Shown piece by piece: positions 1 to 8,861 of a stretch of 64,000 nt of DNA. The DNA comes from Micromonospora sediminimaris (GTDB lineage: Bacteria; Actinomycetota; Actinomycetes; Mycobacteriales; Micromonosporaceae): contig FOLJ01000020.1 of NCBI GenBank assembly GCA_900112325.1, positions 1 through 64,000 of the forward strand. The letters run 5' to 3'. Position numbers and translations under genes: made by a program. The notes beneath the pieces are model-generated. The model was not told the DNA's origin. It saw only the letters and a list, made by a program, of their open reading frames with translations, and ran no database searches. How positions within the stretch are numbered: position 1 is the stretch's first letter; every line of letters begins with the position of its first letter.

Positions 1-321
1 CTGATCATCGCCGCCTACACCCAGCTCCGGCTGGCCCGGCCCCTCGCCGCCGACCTGCGTCGCCCCTGGGAACGACCCGCCCCACCCCACCGGCTCACCC
101 CCGCTCGGGTCCGCCGCGGATTTCGGCACCTGCGCGCCAACAGCCCCTGTCCCGCCGGTGCACCGAAACCCACCCGACCAGGACCCGGCCGCCCACCCGG
201 ACGACCCAACCGCCATCCCACCCGCCGCTACGACGTCCACATCGTCACCAGCAGCGCGACCGGGAAGACGACCTCTTCGAAGAAGAAATCGACCAATCCC
301 CGGCCACGCCGCACAGGTTAA
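1..321 (+). pseudogene. C-terminal remnant of a DDE-type transposase (IS element)
   Basis: Frame 1 is open from the window edge to TAA at 319-321. It encodes the basic, proline-rich tail I recognise from a widespread actinomycete transposase family (motifs LRLARPLAADLRRPWERP and RLTPARVRRGFRHLRA, then a GRPPGRPNRHPTRRYDV-like stretch). The catalytic DDE domain would lie upstream, outside the window, so I cannot tell whether the element is complete. The reading frame ends only a few bases before AlkZ homology begins, so the right end of the insertion sequence lies near 320-335. Family assignment is from memory of the C-terminal signature. Confidence 0.6.
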
Positions 322-323
322 AG

Positions 324-1052
324 ATCAAGCTGGAGTATCTCTTCTGGGCCGGCGAGGTGTGCGCGGCACAGCGCACCGGCTCCTTCGCCCGCCGCTACGA
401 CCTGCCGGAGCGGGTGCTACCGGCGGAGGTCCTGGCCGCGCCGACGCCTACCGACGCGCAGGCTCACCGCACGCTGGTGGGCGTCGCGGCCCGGTCGCTC
501 GGGGTGGCCTCGGAGCCGGAGCTGCGCGACTATTTCCGGCTGCCGGTGGCCGGTGCGCGGCAGGCCATCGCCGAGCTGGTCGAGGCGGGGGAGTTGCGAC
601 CGGTCACGGTCCAGGGGTGGCGGCAGCCCGCCTGGTTGCACGCCGAGGCCCGGCTACCCCGCTGGGTACGCGGCAACAGCCTGGTGAGCCCCTTCGACCC
701 GCTGGTCTGGGAACGCGCCCGCACCGAGCGGCTGTTCGACTTCACCTACCGCATCGAGATCTACGTGCCCGCGCCGCAACGGGTGTACGGCTACTACGTG
801 CTGCCGTTCCGCCAGGGCGAGCGCTTCACCGCCCGGGTCGACCTGAAGGCGGACCGCAAGTCCGGGGTGCTGCTGGTGCCGGCCGCCTGGGTGGAGCCGG
901 GCGTCGACCCGGGGGAGACGGCGATCGCGCTGGCCGCCGAGCTGTACCGGCTGGCCGGCTGGCTCGGCCTCGACGCGGTGGCGCCGCCGGCCGCCGGTGA
1001 CCTCGCGGCGCCACTGGCCGCCGCGCTGGTGGGCGTGGCCGGTGTACGGTGA
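324..1052 (+). pseudogene. AlkZ/YcaQ-like winged-helix DNA glycosylase, 5' end lost
   Basis: This is the C-terminal part of a crosslink-repair glycosylase of the AlkZ/YcaQ family (HTH_42 superfamily), which excises alkylated or crosslinked bases. About 240 codons remain of a family norm near 400. Readable landmarks are EYLFWAGEV, YDLPERVLP, SPFDPLVWERARTERLFDF and the terminal YGYYVLPFRQGERFTARVDLK block. The N-terminal part, with the catalytic QxQ motif known for AlkZ, is absent and replaced by transposase sequence ending at 321. An in-frame GTG at 357 could start a shorter protein, but it would be catalytically dead. I read it as a gene broken by IS insertion. The downstream gene overlaps its stop by 4 bp (GTGA). 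Confidence 0.75.
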
Positions 1053-1666
1053 TGCTCGTGACGAGCGTTGACCGACCGGACGCCCAGCCGCAGACCGACC
1101 TGCACGGCGAGCACCCACATGGTCGCCTGGACGCCGGTCACCCGTCCGGTGGGCCGGCGGGCGCAGCGCAGCAGGGCGACTGGCCAGCGGGATATCCAGC
1201 CGGCTATCCGGTGGTCGAGTCCGACCGGCTCACCCGGTTCGTGACCCGGATGCACGCTCGCACGCCGCGCTGGGTGGTGCCGTTGGCTGCGGTCGGCTGT
1301 GTCGCCGCGGGCATCGGGTACACGCTGCTCAGCGATCCCACCCGCTCCGCGCCCGATGCCCTGCCGACCTGCCTGCTCAAGCTGACCACCGGGCTGGACT
1401 GCCCGGGATGTGGCGGCACCCGTGCCCTCTGGTACGTGCTGCACGCCGATCTGCCGGCCGCCGCCCGTCACCACTTCCTCTTCGTCTTCGCGCTGCCCTT
1501 CCTGGCGTACCTCTTCGTCGCCTGGGCCGGTCGGCAGGCGTTCGGTTGGCGGCTTCCCGAGCTACGCATCGGTCCGAAGCTGGTCGGTGGGTTCCTCGCC
1601 GCCTGGCTCGCCTTCTCGGTGGTCCGTAACCTGCCCTGGGCCCCGTTCACCGCCCTCTACGTGTAG
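1049..1666 (+). CDS. DUF2752 family membrane protein
   Basis: A 205-residue protein with a hydrophilic N-terminus (about 65 residues) followed by a membrane domain: helices near residues 72-94, 140-163 and 172-192. The signature CPGCGGTRALW near residue 120 is diagnostic of DUF2752, whose function is unknown. GTG 1049 overlaps the previous stop as GTGA; ATG 1052 and GTG 1058 are alternatives. The coupling suggests it was once co-translated with the now-broken AlkZ-like gene, so the upstream insertion may have changed its expression. A short stem (GACCGG/CCGGTC) lies just after the stop. Confidence 0.8.
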   Translation: MMLVTSVDRPDAQPQTDLHGEHPHGRLDAGHPSGGPAGAAQQGDWPAGYPAGYPVVESDRLTRFVTRMHARTPRWVVPLAAVGCVAAGIGYTLLSDPTRSAPDALPTCLLKLTTGLDCPGCGGTRALWYVLHADLPAAARHHFLFVFALPFLAYLFVAWAGRQAFGWRLPELRIGPKLVGGFLAAWLAFSVVRNLPWAPFTALYV

Positions 1667-1706
1667 CGCCCGGACCGGCGTTTTCCGGTCGTCAGCGGGT
1701 CTCGAC

Positions 1707-1712
1707 TACAGT
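1707..1712 (+). promoter_or_regulatory. -10-like element for leaderless thyX
   Basis: TACAGT ends 7 bp before the thyX ATG and no Shine-Dalgarno is present. This is the geometry of leaderless transcripts common in actinobacteria. No convincing -35 is visible. Confidence 0.5.
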
Positions 1713-1719
1713 CCCAGGA

Positions 1720-2472
1720 ATGCCGGAGATGGTGCAGCCCCAGGTCAGGTTGATCGCGTGGACCCAGTTCGACCCGCCGGAGGACGTGCCGTGGTCGACC
1801 GATGCCGACGGGGGGCAGGCGCTCGCGGAGTTCGCCGGGCGGGCCTGCTACCAGAGTTGGAAGAAGCCGAATCCGGCGACGGCCACCAACGCCGGCTACC
1901 TGGCGCACATTCTGGAGGTCGGGCACCTCTCGGTACTGGAGCACGGCTCAGTGAGCTTCTACTTCACCGGTGTGTCCCGCTCGTTCACCCATGAGCTGAT
2001 CCGGCACCGGCACTTCTCGTACTCGCAGCTGTCGCAGCGGTACGTGCCGGAGCGGGACGCCGCGATGGTGGAGCCGACGGTCATCGCCGAGGACCCGGAA
2101 CTGCACAAGCGGTTCGTCGAGGCTGCCGAGGCCAGCGTACGGGCCTACAACGACCTGCTGGAGGGGCTGGAGCGGCGCTTCGCCGACGTGGCGAACCCGA
2201 CCCTGCGGCGCAAGCAGGCCCGCCAGGCGGCCCGGGCGGTGCTGCCGAACGCCACCGAGACCCGCATCGTGGTGACCGGCAACTACCGGGCCTGGCGGCA
2301 CTTCGTCGGCATGCGCGCCACCGAGCACGCCGACGTGGAGATCCGTGAGCTGGCGGTGGAGTGCCTCCGACAGTTGCAGCGGGTCGCGCCGAACGTCTTC
2401 GCCGACTTCACCATCTCGACGCTGCCCGACGGCACGGAGGTGGCGCAGAGCCCGTACGCCCAGGTGTCCTGA
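1720..2472 (+). CDS. thyX: FAD-dependent thymidylate synthase ThyX
   Basis: Flavin-dependent thymidylate synthase converts dUMP to dTMP using methylene-tetrahydrofolate and NADPH, and is unrelated to ThyA. The 250-residue length fits the actinobacterial family. The ThyX signature reads RHRHFSYSQLSQRYV at residues 95-109 and the upstream EHGSVSFYFTGVSR block is conserved. A second conserved block, NYRAWRHFVGMR, lies near residue 188. ATG 1720 follows a -10-like hexamer by 7 bp, so the mRNA is probably leaderless. It is followed by dapA, a common neighbour of thyX in actinobacteria. Confidence 0.97.
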   Translation: MPEMVQPQVRLIAWTQFDPPEDVPWSTDADGGQALAEFAGRACYQSWKKPNPATATNAGYLAHILEVGHLSVLEHGSVSFYFTGVSRSFTHELIRHRHFSYSQLSQRYVPERDAAMVEPTVIAEDPELHKRFVEAAEASVRAYNDLLEGLERRFADVANPTLRRKQARQAARAVLPNATETRIVVTGNYRAWRHFVGMRATEHADVEIRELAVECLRQLQRVAPNVFADFTISTLPDGTEVAQSPYAQVS

Positions 2473-2538
2473 CGGGCGTCGGACCGCCCGCCCGGGGCTG
2501 GTGAGCCCTTCCCCGGTGGCCGGCCGTCGGCCGTCCGA

Positions 2539-2544
2539 TAGGTT
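2539..2544 (+). promoter_or_regulatory. -10-like element for leaderless dapA
   Basis: TAGGTT ends 6 bp before the dapA ATG at 2551, with no Shine-Dalgarno between. This suggests dapA is transcribed from its own promoter as a leaderless mRNA. Confidence 0.45.
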
Positions 2545-2550
2545 GTCACC

Positions 2551-3477
2551 ATGACGCACGACCACCTCGACGCTCCGGTGCGAACGGCCTCCCGTCCGTT
2601 CGGCCGGGTGCTCACGGCCATGGTGACCCCGTTCACCGCCGACGGGGCGCTCGACCTCGACGGCGCGGCGCGGCTGGCGGATCATCTGGTCGCGGAGCAG
2701 GGCAACGACGCGTTGGTGGTCAACGGCACCACCGGCGAGTCACCGACCACCACCGACGCCGAGAAGGAACGCCTGATCCGGGTCGTGGTGGAGGCCGTCG
2801 GCGACCGGGCCCGGGTGGTGGCGGGGGTCGGCACCAACGACACCCGACACACCATCGAGCTGGCGACCTCCGCGGAGAAGGCCGGTGCGCACGGGCTGCT
2901 GGTGGTCACGCCGTACTACAACAAGCCGCCGCAGGCCGGTCTGCTACGCCACTTCACCGAGGTGGCCGATGCCACCGGGCTGCCGGTGATGCTCTACGAC
3001 ATCCCGCACCGCTCCGGTGTGGCGATCGAGACCGAGACCCTGGTCCAGCTCGCCGAACACGGCCGCATCGTCGCGGTCAAGGACGCCAAGGGCGACCTGA
3101 CGGCGACGAGTTGGGTGACCAGCCGGGCCGAGCTGGCGTACTACAGCGGCGAGGACGCGCTCACCCTGCCCGCTTTGGCCGTCGGCTGCGTCGGCGTGGT
3201 GGGCACCTCCACGCACTTCACCGGTGCCGAGACCAAGCAGATGATCGAGGCGTACGACACGGGGGACACGGCGACCGCGTTGACGCTGCACCGCCGCCTG
3301 CTACCGCTGTACACGGGGATCTTCCGTACCCAGGGTGTGATCCTGGTCAAGGCTGGCCTGGCGGCGCAGGGCCTGCCGGGCGGGCCGGTCCGTCCACCGC
3401 TGGTGGACGCCACCGATGGCGAGATCGCCCAGCTGCGCGCCGACTGCGCGGCGGCGGGCCTACCGCTCCCTGAATGA
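2551..3477 (+). CDS. dapA: 4-hydroxy-tetrahydrodipicolinate synthase DapA
   Basis: Condenses pyruvate with aspartate semialdehyde in the first committed step of diaminopimelate/lysine synthesis. The protein has 308 residues and a TIM-barrel fold. The N-terminal NGTTGESPTT block binds the substrate carboxylate. Catalytic residues are visible: Tyr149 in LYDIPHRSG and the Schiff-base Lys177 in VAVKDAKGD; the PYYNKPPQ loop is present. It lies between thyX and rnj, the usual actinobacterial order (dapA-rnj). ATG 2551 is chosen because it sits 6 bp after a -10-like hexamer; the basic N-terminal extension before FGRVLTAMVTPF is typical of high-GC homologues. Confidence 0.97.
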   Translation: MTHDHLDAPVRTASRPFGRVLTAMVTPFTADGALDLDGAARLADHLVAEQGNDALVVNGTTGESPTTTDAEKERLIRVVVEAVGDRARVVAGVGTNDTRHTIELATSAEKAGAHGLLVVTPYYNKPPQAGLLRHFTEVADATGLPVMLYDIPHRSGVAIETETLVQLAEHGRIVAVKDAKGDLTATSWVTSRAELAYYSGEDALTLPALAVGCVGVVGTSTHFTGAETKQMIEAYDTGDTATALTLHRRLLPLYTGIFRTQGVILVKAGLAAQGLPGGPVRPPLVDATDGEIAQLRADCAAAGLPLPE

Positions 3478-3529
3478 TCAAACGACACGACGGACGCCGG
3501 GTGACGGCGTCACAGAATGAGGTGAACGC

Positions 3530-5221
3530 GTGACCGAGGCGCACAACGAGGAGGCCCAACTTCCACCGCCGCTGCCGGAGGGCGGACTGCGGATCATACC
3601 GCTCGGCGGGCTCGGCGCCATCGGCCGGAACATGACCGTCTTCGAGTACGACGGCAAGCTGCTGGTCGTCGACTGCGGCGTGCTCTTCCCGGACGTGGAG
3701 CAGCCCGGTGTCGACCTGATCCTGCCGGACTTCGGCCCGATCCTCGACCGGCTCGACGACATCCAGGCGATCGTCCTGACGCACGGCCACGAGGACCACA
3801 TCGGTGCGGTGCCCTACCTGCTCGCACACAAGCCCGACATCCCGCTGGTCGGCTCACAGTTCACCCTCGCGCTGGTGGAGGCGAAGCTGGCCGAGCGGCG
3901 CATCCAGCCGTACACGCTGACCGTGCGGGAGGGCGGCCGGGAGCGGCTCGGCCCGTTCGAGTGTGAGTTCTTCGCCGTGAACCACTCGATTCCCGACGCG
4001 CTCGCGGTGGCCATCCGGACCCCGGCCGGGCTGGTGCTGCACACCGGCGACTTCAAGATGGACCAGTTGCCGCTGGACGGCCGGATCACCGACCTGGCCG
4101 GCTTCGCCCGGCTCGGCGCCGAGGGCGTGGACCTGCTGCTGTCGGACTCCACCAACGCGGAGATTCCGGGCTTCGTCACGCCCGAACGGGAGATCGGCCC
4201 GGTCCTCGACGCGATCTTCGCCAAGGCCCGGGGTCGGATCATCGTCGCCTCGTTCGCCTCTCACGTGCACCGGGTGCAGCAGGTCTTCGACTCGGCCGCC
4301 GAGCACGGTCGCAAGGTAGCCCTGATCGGCCGGTCGATGGTCCGCAACATGGGCATCGCGCGGGATCTGGGTCTGTTGAACATCCCGCCCGGCCTGGTCG
4401 TCGGCCTCGACGAGGCGACCTCGATGCCGCCCGAGCAGATCGTGCTGATGTCCACCGGTTCGCAGGGCGAGCCGATGAGTGCCCTGGGCCGGATGGCCAG
4501 CGGTGATCACCGGCACATCACCATCGCACCCGGTGACACGGTGGTGCTCGCCTCGTCGCTGGTGCCGGGGAACGAGACCTCCGTCTACCGGGTGATCAAC
4601 CGGCTCGCCCGGGCCGGTGCGGTGGTCGTGCACAAGGACGTGGCAAAGGTGCACGTCTCCGGACACGCCCCGGCCGGGGAACTGCTCTACCTGCTCAACG
4701 TGGTTCGGCCCAGCAATCTGATGCCGGTGCACGGCGAGTGGCGACACCTGCGCGCGCACGCCCGGCTGGGTATCGAGTCCGGCGTGGCAGCGGATCGGGT
4801 GGTGCTCTGCGAGGACGGCGACGTGGTCGACCTGGTCGAGGGGCGGGCCAGCCTGGTGGGGCACGTCAAGAGCCGCTACGTCTACGTCGACGGCCTGGCC
4901 GTCGGCGACGTCAGCGAGTCACTGCTCACCGAGCGGCGCATCCTCGGCGACGGTGGCTTCATCGCCGCGACCGTCGTGGTGGACTCGGTCACCGGCAAGG
5001 TGGTCGCCGGCCCGACCGTCTCGGCCAAGGGGTTCTCCGAGGATCCGGGAGCGTTCAACGCGGTGATCCCGCTGGTGACCGAGGCGCTCAACCGGGCCGC
5101 TGCGGACGGGATCACCGACCCGCACCAGCTCCAGCAGATCGTTAGGCGCACCGTGGGCCGCTGGGTCAACGACGCGTACCGCCGTCGCCCGATGATCGTT
5201 CCCACCGTCGTCGAGGTCTGA
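3530..5221 (+). CDS. rnj: Ribonuclease J
   Basis: A metallo-beta-lactamase/beta-CASP ribonuclease with 5'-3' exonuclease and endonuclease activity in mRNA turnover and rRNA maturation. The 563-residue length matches actinobacterial RNase J. The zinc motif HGHEDH is at residues 85-90, and further metal-site blocks NHSIPDA, LHTGDFK and SDSTNAE follow in order. The beta-CASP region includes STGSQGEPMSAL, and KVHVSGHAPAGE and PVHGEWRHL close the active site. GTG 3530 is chosen because GAGGTG lies a few bases upstream. It lies 52 bp after dapA and ends in a strong terminator. Confidence 0.97.
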   Translation: MTEAHNEEAQLPPPLPEGGLRIIPLGGLGAIGRNMTVFEYDGKLLVVDCGVLFPDVEQPGVDLILPDFGPILDRLDDIQAIVLTHGHEDHIGAVPYLLAHKPDIPLVGSQFTLALVEAKLAERRIQPYTLTVREGGRERLGPFECEFFAVNHSIPDALAVAIRTPAGLVLHTGDFKMDQLPLDGRITDLAGFARLGAEGVDLLLSDSTNAEIPGFVTPEREIGPVLDAIFAKARGRIIVASFASHVHRVQQVFDSAAEHGRKVALIGRSMVRNMGIARDLGLLNIPPGLVVGLDEATSMPPEQIVLMSTGSQGEPMSALGRMASGDHRHITIAPGDTVVLASSLVPGNETSVYRVINRLARAGAVVVHKDVAKVHVSGHAPAGELLYLLNVVRPSNLMPVHGEWRHLRAHARLGIESGVAADRVVLCEDGDVVDLVEGRASLVGHVKSRYVYVDGLAVGDVSESLLTERRILGDGGFIAATVVVDSVTGKVVAGPTVSAKGFSEDPGAFNAVIPLVTEALNRAAADGITDPHQLQQIVRRTVGRWVNDAYRRRPMIVPTVVEV

Positions 5222-5245
5222 CCACCGGGCGTACCGGACCGACTT

Positions 5246-5282
5246 CGATGGGCCACCACACCTGGCGGGTGGTGGCCCATCG
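5246..5282 (+). terminator. Strong hairpin terminator after rnj
   Basis: A perfect 14-bp stem (CGATGGGCCACCAC pairing with its complement) around a 9-nt loop, 25 bp after the rnj stop. No U-tract follows, which is common for hairpin terminators in high-GC actinobacteria. Confidence 0.8.
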
Positions 5283-5387
5283 GCGTCAGCAAATCGATTA
5301 GTCGGTGGGCGGGTTCAACCGGTCGGGCCTTTTGCCCGTACTCCGAGCCGGCAGGCGTAACCGCGCCAGCCGGGAGGAGCATGGCGG

Positions 5388-6572
5388 ATGGACCGCAGAC
5401 GATTGACAGCCATCGGTGTCGTGGTGGCGGCTCTGGGCGCGGCGACGGCGGTCGCCCTGCCGTCGTTCGCCGGTGACGGTGGCGCGCCGGTCGGCGCACC
5501 GACCAGTGCGGCGGTGGAGGGCGCCGACCCCGACGTGGTCGAGGCGATGCGACGGGACCTGCGGCTGGACGAGTCGCAGGTGGCCGCGCGTCTGAAGACC
5601 GAACGCTGGGCATCCGGGGTGGTCGACCAGCTCCGGGCGGATCTCGGCGCGGCCTACGGCGGCAGCTGGCTCAGCGCCGACGGCAGCGAACTCAACGTGG
5701 CGGTCGCCGACGCGGCACAGGCGCAGCGGGTCCGGGCCGCCGGGGCGGTCCCGAAGGTGGTCGAGCGTGGGGTGCGTCAGCTCGACACCCTCAAGACGCG
5801 GATGGACCGTACCGCCGCTCGTGCCCAGCAGGTCTCCGGCTGGTACGTCGACGTCGCCGCCAACACCGTGGTGGTCCTCGCGGAGCCGGGCGCGGAAGCG
5901 GCCGGGTGGCGTTTCGTGGCCCGCGCCGGGGTGCCGCGGACCGCGGTGCGGATGGCCACCGAGGAACAGCCACGCCTCTTCGCCGACGTACGCGGCGGCG
6001 AACCGTACTTCATCGGCAGCGGCCGTTGCTCGGTCGGCTTCGCGGTGGCTGGCGGCTTTGTCACCGCGGGCCACTGCGGGCAGGTCGGTGACCGCACCAC
6101 CGGTGCCGACCGGGCACCGCAGGGCGTCTTCCGGGCCTCGTCCTTCCCCGGTGACGACTGGGCCTTCGTGCAGGTCAACAACAACACCCGGGTGCTGCCG
6201 GAGGTGACCGACTTCCGGGGCGGGGTGGCCCGGGTGGCCGGTTCGCAGGAGGTGCCGGTCGGTTCGTCGATCTGCCGCTCCGGCTCCACCACCGGGGTCA
6301 GGTGCGGCACGGTACAGGCCCGCAACGCCACCGTCCGCTACCCGGAAGGGCTGGTGGGCGGCCTGGTGCGGACCAACGTCTGCGCCGAGCCCGGTGACTC
6401 CGGTGGCTCGTGGATCTCGGGCAACCAGGCGCAGGGCGTGACCTCCGGCGGATCCGGCGACTGCGTCCGCGGTGGGACCACGTTCTACCAGCCGGTGAAC
6501 GAGATCCTCCAGCGCAACAACCTGACCCTGCTCACCACGCAGAATTTCCGCGCCCTGAGCAGCCGGCGCTGA
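5388..6572 (+). CDS. Secreted S1 family serine protease (streptogrisin/alpha-lytic type)
   Basis: An exported chymotrypsin-fold protease made as a prepro-enzyme of 394 residues. Residues 1-29 form a signal peptide (RRR then a hydrophobic core). Residues about 45-195 resemble the alpha-lytic protease pro-domain, which acts as a folding chaperone. The catalytic triad is readable: His229 (VTAGHC), Asp257 (PGDDWAFV) and Ser338 (CAEPGDSGGSW). Paired cysteines (CSVGF/AGHC, ICRSGSTTGVRC, VCAEPGD/GDC) fit disulfides. GGAGGA lies about 10 bp before ATG 5388. It stands alone between two hairpins, so it is probably monocistronic. Confidence 0.93.
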   Translation: MDRRRLTAIGVVVAALGAATAVALPSFAGDGGAPVGAPTSAAVEGADPDVVEAMRRDLRLDESQVAARLKTERWASGVVDQLRADLGAAYGGSWLSADGSELNVAVADAAQAQRVRAAGAVPKVVERGVRQLDTLKTRMDRTAARAQQVSGWYVDVAANTVVVLAEPGAEAAGWRFVARAGVPRTAVRMATEEQPRLFADVRGGEPYFIGSGRCSVGFAVAGGFVTAGHCGQVGDRTTGADRAPQGVFRASSFPGDDWAFVQVNNNTRVLPEVTDFRGGVARVAGSQEVPVGSSICRSGSTTGVRCGTVQARNATVRYPEGLVGGLVRTNVCAEPGDSGGSWISGNQAQGVTSGGSGDCVRGGTTFYQPVNEILQRNNLTLLTTQNFRALSSRR

Positions 6573-6582
6573 TCCGCCCCAT

Positions 6583-6615
6583 CCCGGCCGGGTGCTTCTT
6601 CCGCGCCCGGCCGGG
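6583..6615. terminator. Bidirectional hairpin between convergent genes
   Basis: Two copies of CCCGGCCGGG separated by 13 nt form a 10-bp stem between the convergent protease gene and the YbjN-domain gene. Each arm is itself palindromic. It is placed to terminate both transcripts. Confidence 0.6.
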
Positions 6616-6620
6616 TCGGG

Positions 6621-8273
6621 TCAGGGCAGGGCGGCGACCGCCGCCGCGTACGCGACACCGGTGCGGACGGCGGCGTCGACCAGCACCGCGACCTGATCCG
6701 GGGCGACGCCGTACGCCAGGTCGGTGGTCACCTCGCCGGCCAGCACCAGCTCACCGTCGCCCGGCTCGTGCACGTACGCCTTGGGGAGCAGCCGGTCCCG
6801 GTTCCAGGCGTTGCAGAAGGCGTACGCCTCCGTGCGCCGGGTCGCCGCCAGCCGACGCCCGGCCACCACCCGGGCGTGCAGGATGTCGTGGCGTTCTCCG
6901 GCCCGCCGAAACTGGATCACCGCATCGCCCCAGCGTCCCAGCACCGTGCCGGCGGCATCGACGGTGTACCCGTCACCCCGCCGATCCAGCGCATCGATGA
7001 TCATGGCGACGGTCAACGCGCCGATCTCGTCGACGGCCAAGTCGGTGCCACCGCCGTCCGGTCCCGTCCGGTCGTCGGACTCCCCGCCCGGCCCGAACTC
7101 GTCGGCCGACTCGAACTCCTCTTCGGCCGGCAGCGGCACCGGCGGGACGAGCGGACGCTCGGCCAGCCAGGCGGCAATCCGGCCGGACTGGTGCCCGGTG
7201 CCGTTGCGGGCGTCGAAGCTACCGGCCAGCGTGGTCGCGACGGCGAGCAGTTCAGCGCCGAGCTGACCCACCGTGACCTCGGCGGCCGGCCGTCCACCGT
7301 ATGCCGGTCGGTGGACCGCCCGACCGGTGGCTGTCTCGCCCGCCAGCGCGCAGACCAGCGCCCCCGCCGCGGCGAACTCCATGACGGACAGATCCTCGTG
7401 CGGTCGGTCCAGGCGGGGCAACTGCTCGACGACGATCTCCACACCGCGGTCGAGATGCCCACCCAGTGCACAGAAACGCAGGTGGGTGGCGAGCTGGCCG
7501 AACCCGTCGGGTTCCGTCCGGTGTCGCCGGTACGCCCGTACGTGCGCGTGACCCGCCCGCCGCGCGTGGCCTGCCCGCAGCCAGGGCAGCAGCGCCGCGG
7601 TCAGGGCCGCCTCCGGCTGGGCGGTGCAGCCGGCCGGGGCGTCGAGCAACGGATTGAGCACGTCGAGCGCCGCAGCCCAGTCGCCCCAGCCGGCCAGCAG
7701 CTCCGCCTGCCGTACCGGCAGGCAGTCGGGGCATCCGGCGGCCGTATCGGGTGCCCCGACCCGCCACCGTGCCAGCCACCGGCGGGCGGCGGGCTCGTCG
7801 CCCACGTGATCGGCGATCCGGCACCGCAGCTGCGCCACCAGCGCCGCGTTTGCCTCGCCGCCTTCCTCGGTGAGCCCGTTCAGGACGCCGCGAGCCTGGT
7901 CCAGGCTGATGCGGGGGGTGCCGAGCAGCGCCTCGACGGCGTACCGCCGATAGCGGCGCAGCGTGTCGTCGTCCGGCTCCGCTGCCCGCAGGCAACGCCG
8001 GACCGGCTCGAACAGCCGCCACCGTTCGCCGCCGCGCAGGTGCGTCTCGACCAGCTCGGACCAGGCGTCCAGCGCGGTACGCCGATCGTCGTCCGCCTCG
8101 GCGAGAGCGGCGACCCGTTCCAACTCGCTGACGCGCACCTCGCCGTCGGGCATGTCCCTCGCCTCGGCGAGGGCGGTGGCGATCCGCTGGTCGGCGCGTA
8201 CGCCGTCGGCCGGCCGGGCGGTGCCTCGCGTCCGGCCGCGGCTCCGGCGAGCGCCGGGGACCGGCCCGGTCAC
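6621..8273 (-). CDS. Helical-repeat protein with C-terminal YbjN domain
   Basis: A 550-residue protein. The N-terminal two-thirds is helix-rich, with TPR-like spacing of A, L and W residues. Residues about 405-550 form a YbjN domain (type III secretion chaperone-like fold), with the motif FCNAWNRDRLLPKAYVH. The preceding gene has the paralogous FCNTWNRDRFWPKAFVH. GTG 8273 is chosen because it overlaps the upstream stop as GTGA; the open frame runs further upstream but would overlap the first YbjN gene entirely. Between the two halves is an acidic linker (EEEFESADEFGPGG region). The molecular function of actinobacterial YbjN proteins is not established; a chaperone or scaffold role is only an inference from the fold. 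Confidence 0.75.
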   Translation of the reverse strand: MTGPVPGARRSRGRTRGTARPADGVRADQRIATALAEARDMPDGEVRVSELERVAALAEADDDRRTALDAWSELVETHLRGGERWRLFEPVRRCLRAAEPDDDTLRRYRRYAVEALLGTPRISLDQARGVLNGLTEEGGEANAALVAQLRCRIADHVGDEPAARRWLARWRVGAPDTAAGCPDCLPVRQAELLAGWGDWAAALDVLNPLLDAPAGCTAQPEAALTAALLPWLRAGHARRAGHAHVRAYRRHRTEPDGFGQLATHLRFCALGGHLDRGVEIVVEQLPRLDRPHEDLSVMEFAAAGALVCALAGETATGRAVHRPAYGGRPAAEVTVGQLGAELLAVATTLAGSFDARNGTGHQSGRIAAWLAERPLVPPVPLPAEEEFESADEFGPGGESDDRTGPDGGGTDLAVDEIGALTVAMIIDALDRRGDGYTVDAAGTVLGRWGDAVIQFRRAGERHDILHARVVAGRRLAATRRTEAYAFCNAWNRDRLLPKAYVHEPGDGELVLAGEVTTDLAYGVAPDQVAVLVDAAVRTGVAYAAAVAALP

Positions 8274-8749
8274 GGGCGCGCCGTCCCCGCGAACCGGTCC
8301 ACCTCGTCGGCGAGTCGGCAGCCGGCCGAGATCCCCCGGTCGAGCAGCCGATCCAGTTGGTGCGGGGTGACGCCCCGTTCCAGGTCGGTGATGACCTCGC
8401 CGCAGACCCGGGCCTGACCGGTGTCGTCGATGTGCACGAACGCCTTCGGCCAGAACCGGTCCCGGTTCCAGGTGTTGCAGAAGTCGTGCAGCCACGGCAC
8501 GTCCTGGACCGCGAAGGCGGGCGCAGCGACGGTGCGTACCTGGAGCAACTCCCCGGCGTCTCCGGCGCGGAGGAACCAGATGTGCCCCTGCGCCCACCTG
8601 CCCACCAGCGCGCCGTCGGCGTCGCCGGCCACGGTGTGACCGCGACGGCTCAGCACGGCGGCGACGAGTTCCCGGGTCAGCGGTCGCAGCGTCGACGGAT
8701 GACCCGCCAACGGGTCGCCGGCGTGGTCCTCGAATTCCGGCGACCCCAT
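8270..8749 (-). CDS. YbjN domain-containing protein
   Basis: A 159-residue single-domain YbjN/T3SS-chaperone-fold protein, recognisable by WAQGHIWFLRAG, FCNTWNRDRFWPKAFVH and a terminal helix around DEVDRFAG. ATG 8749 is preferred because GAGGGA lies about 8 bp upstream; the open frame extends to 8833 without a better ribosome site. Its stop overlaps the next gene by 4 bp, so the two YbjN proteins should be made together and may form a heteromeric pair. The role is unknown. Confidence 0.78.
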   Translation of the reverse strand: MGSPEFEDHAGDPLAGHPSTLRPLTRELVAAVLSRRGHTVAGDADGALVGRWAQGHIWFLRAGDAGELLQVRTVAAPAFAVQDVPWLHDFCNTWNRDRFWPKAFVHIDDTGQARVCGEVITDLERGVTPHQLDRLLDRGISAGCRLADEVDRFAGTARP

Positions 8750-8849
8750 CGGACACTCCCTCGCGAGGCGAATATCACGGCAGGCGGCAGGGACCGCGTT
8801 GCGACACGCGGAGCGACCAGGATGACCGGCCAATCACCCGGCCCGCCGT

Positions 8850-8855
8850 TACGGT
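8850..8855 (+). promoter_or_regulatory. -10-like element for leaderless ftsK
   Basis: TACGGT ends 6 bp before ATG 8862 with no Shine-Dalgarno, the spacing expected of a leaderless start. The divergent YbjN start is at 8749. Confidence 0.45.
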
Positions 8856-8861
8856 GATGCT

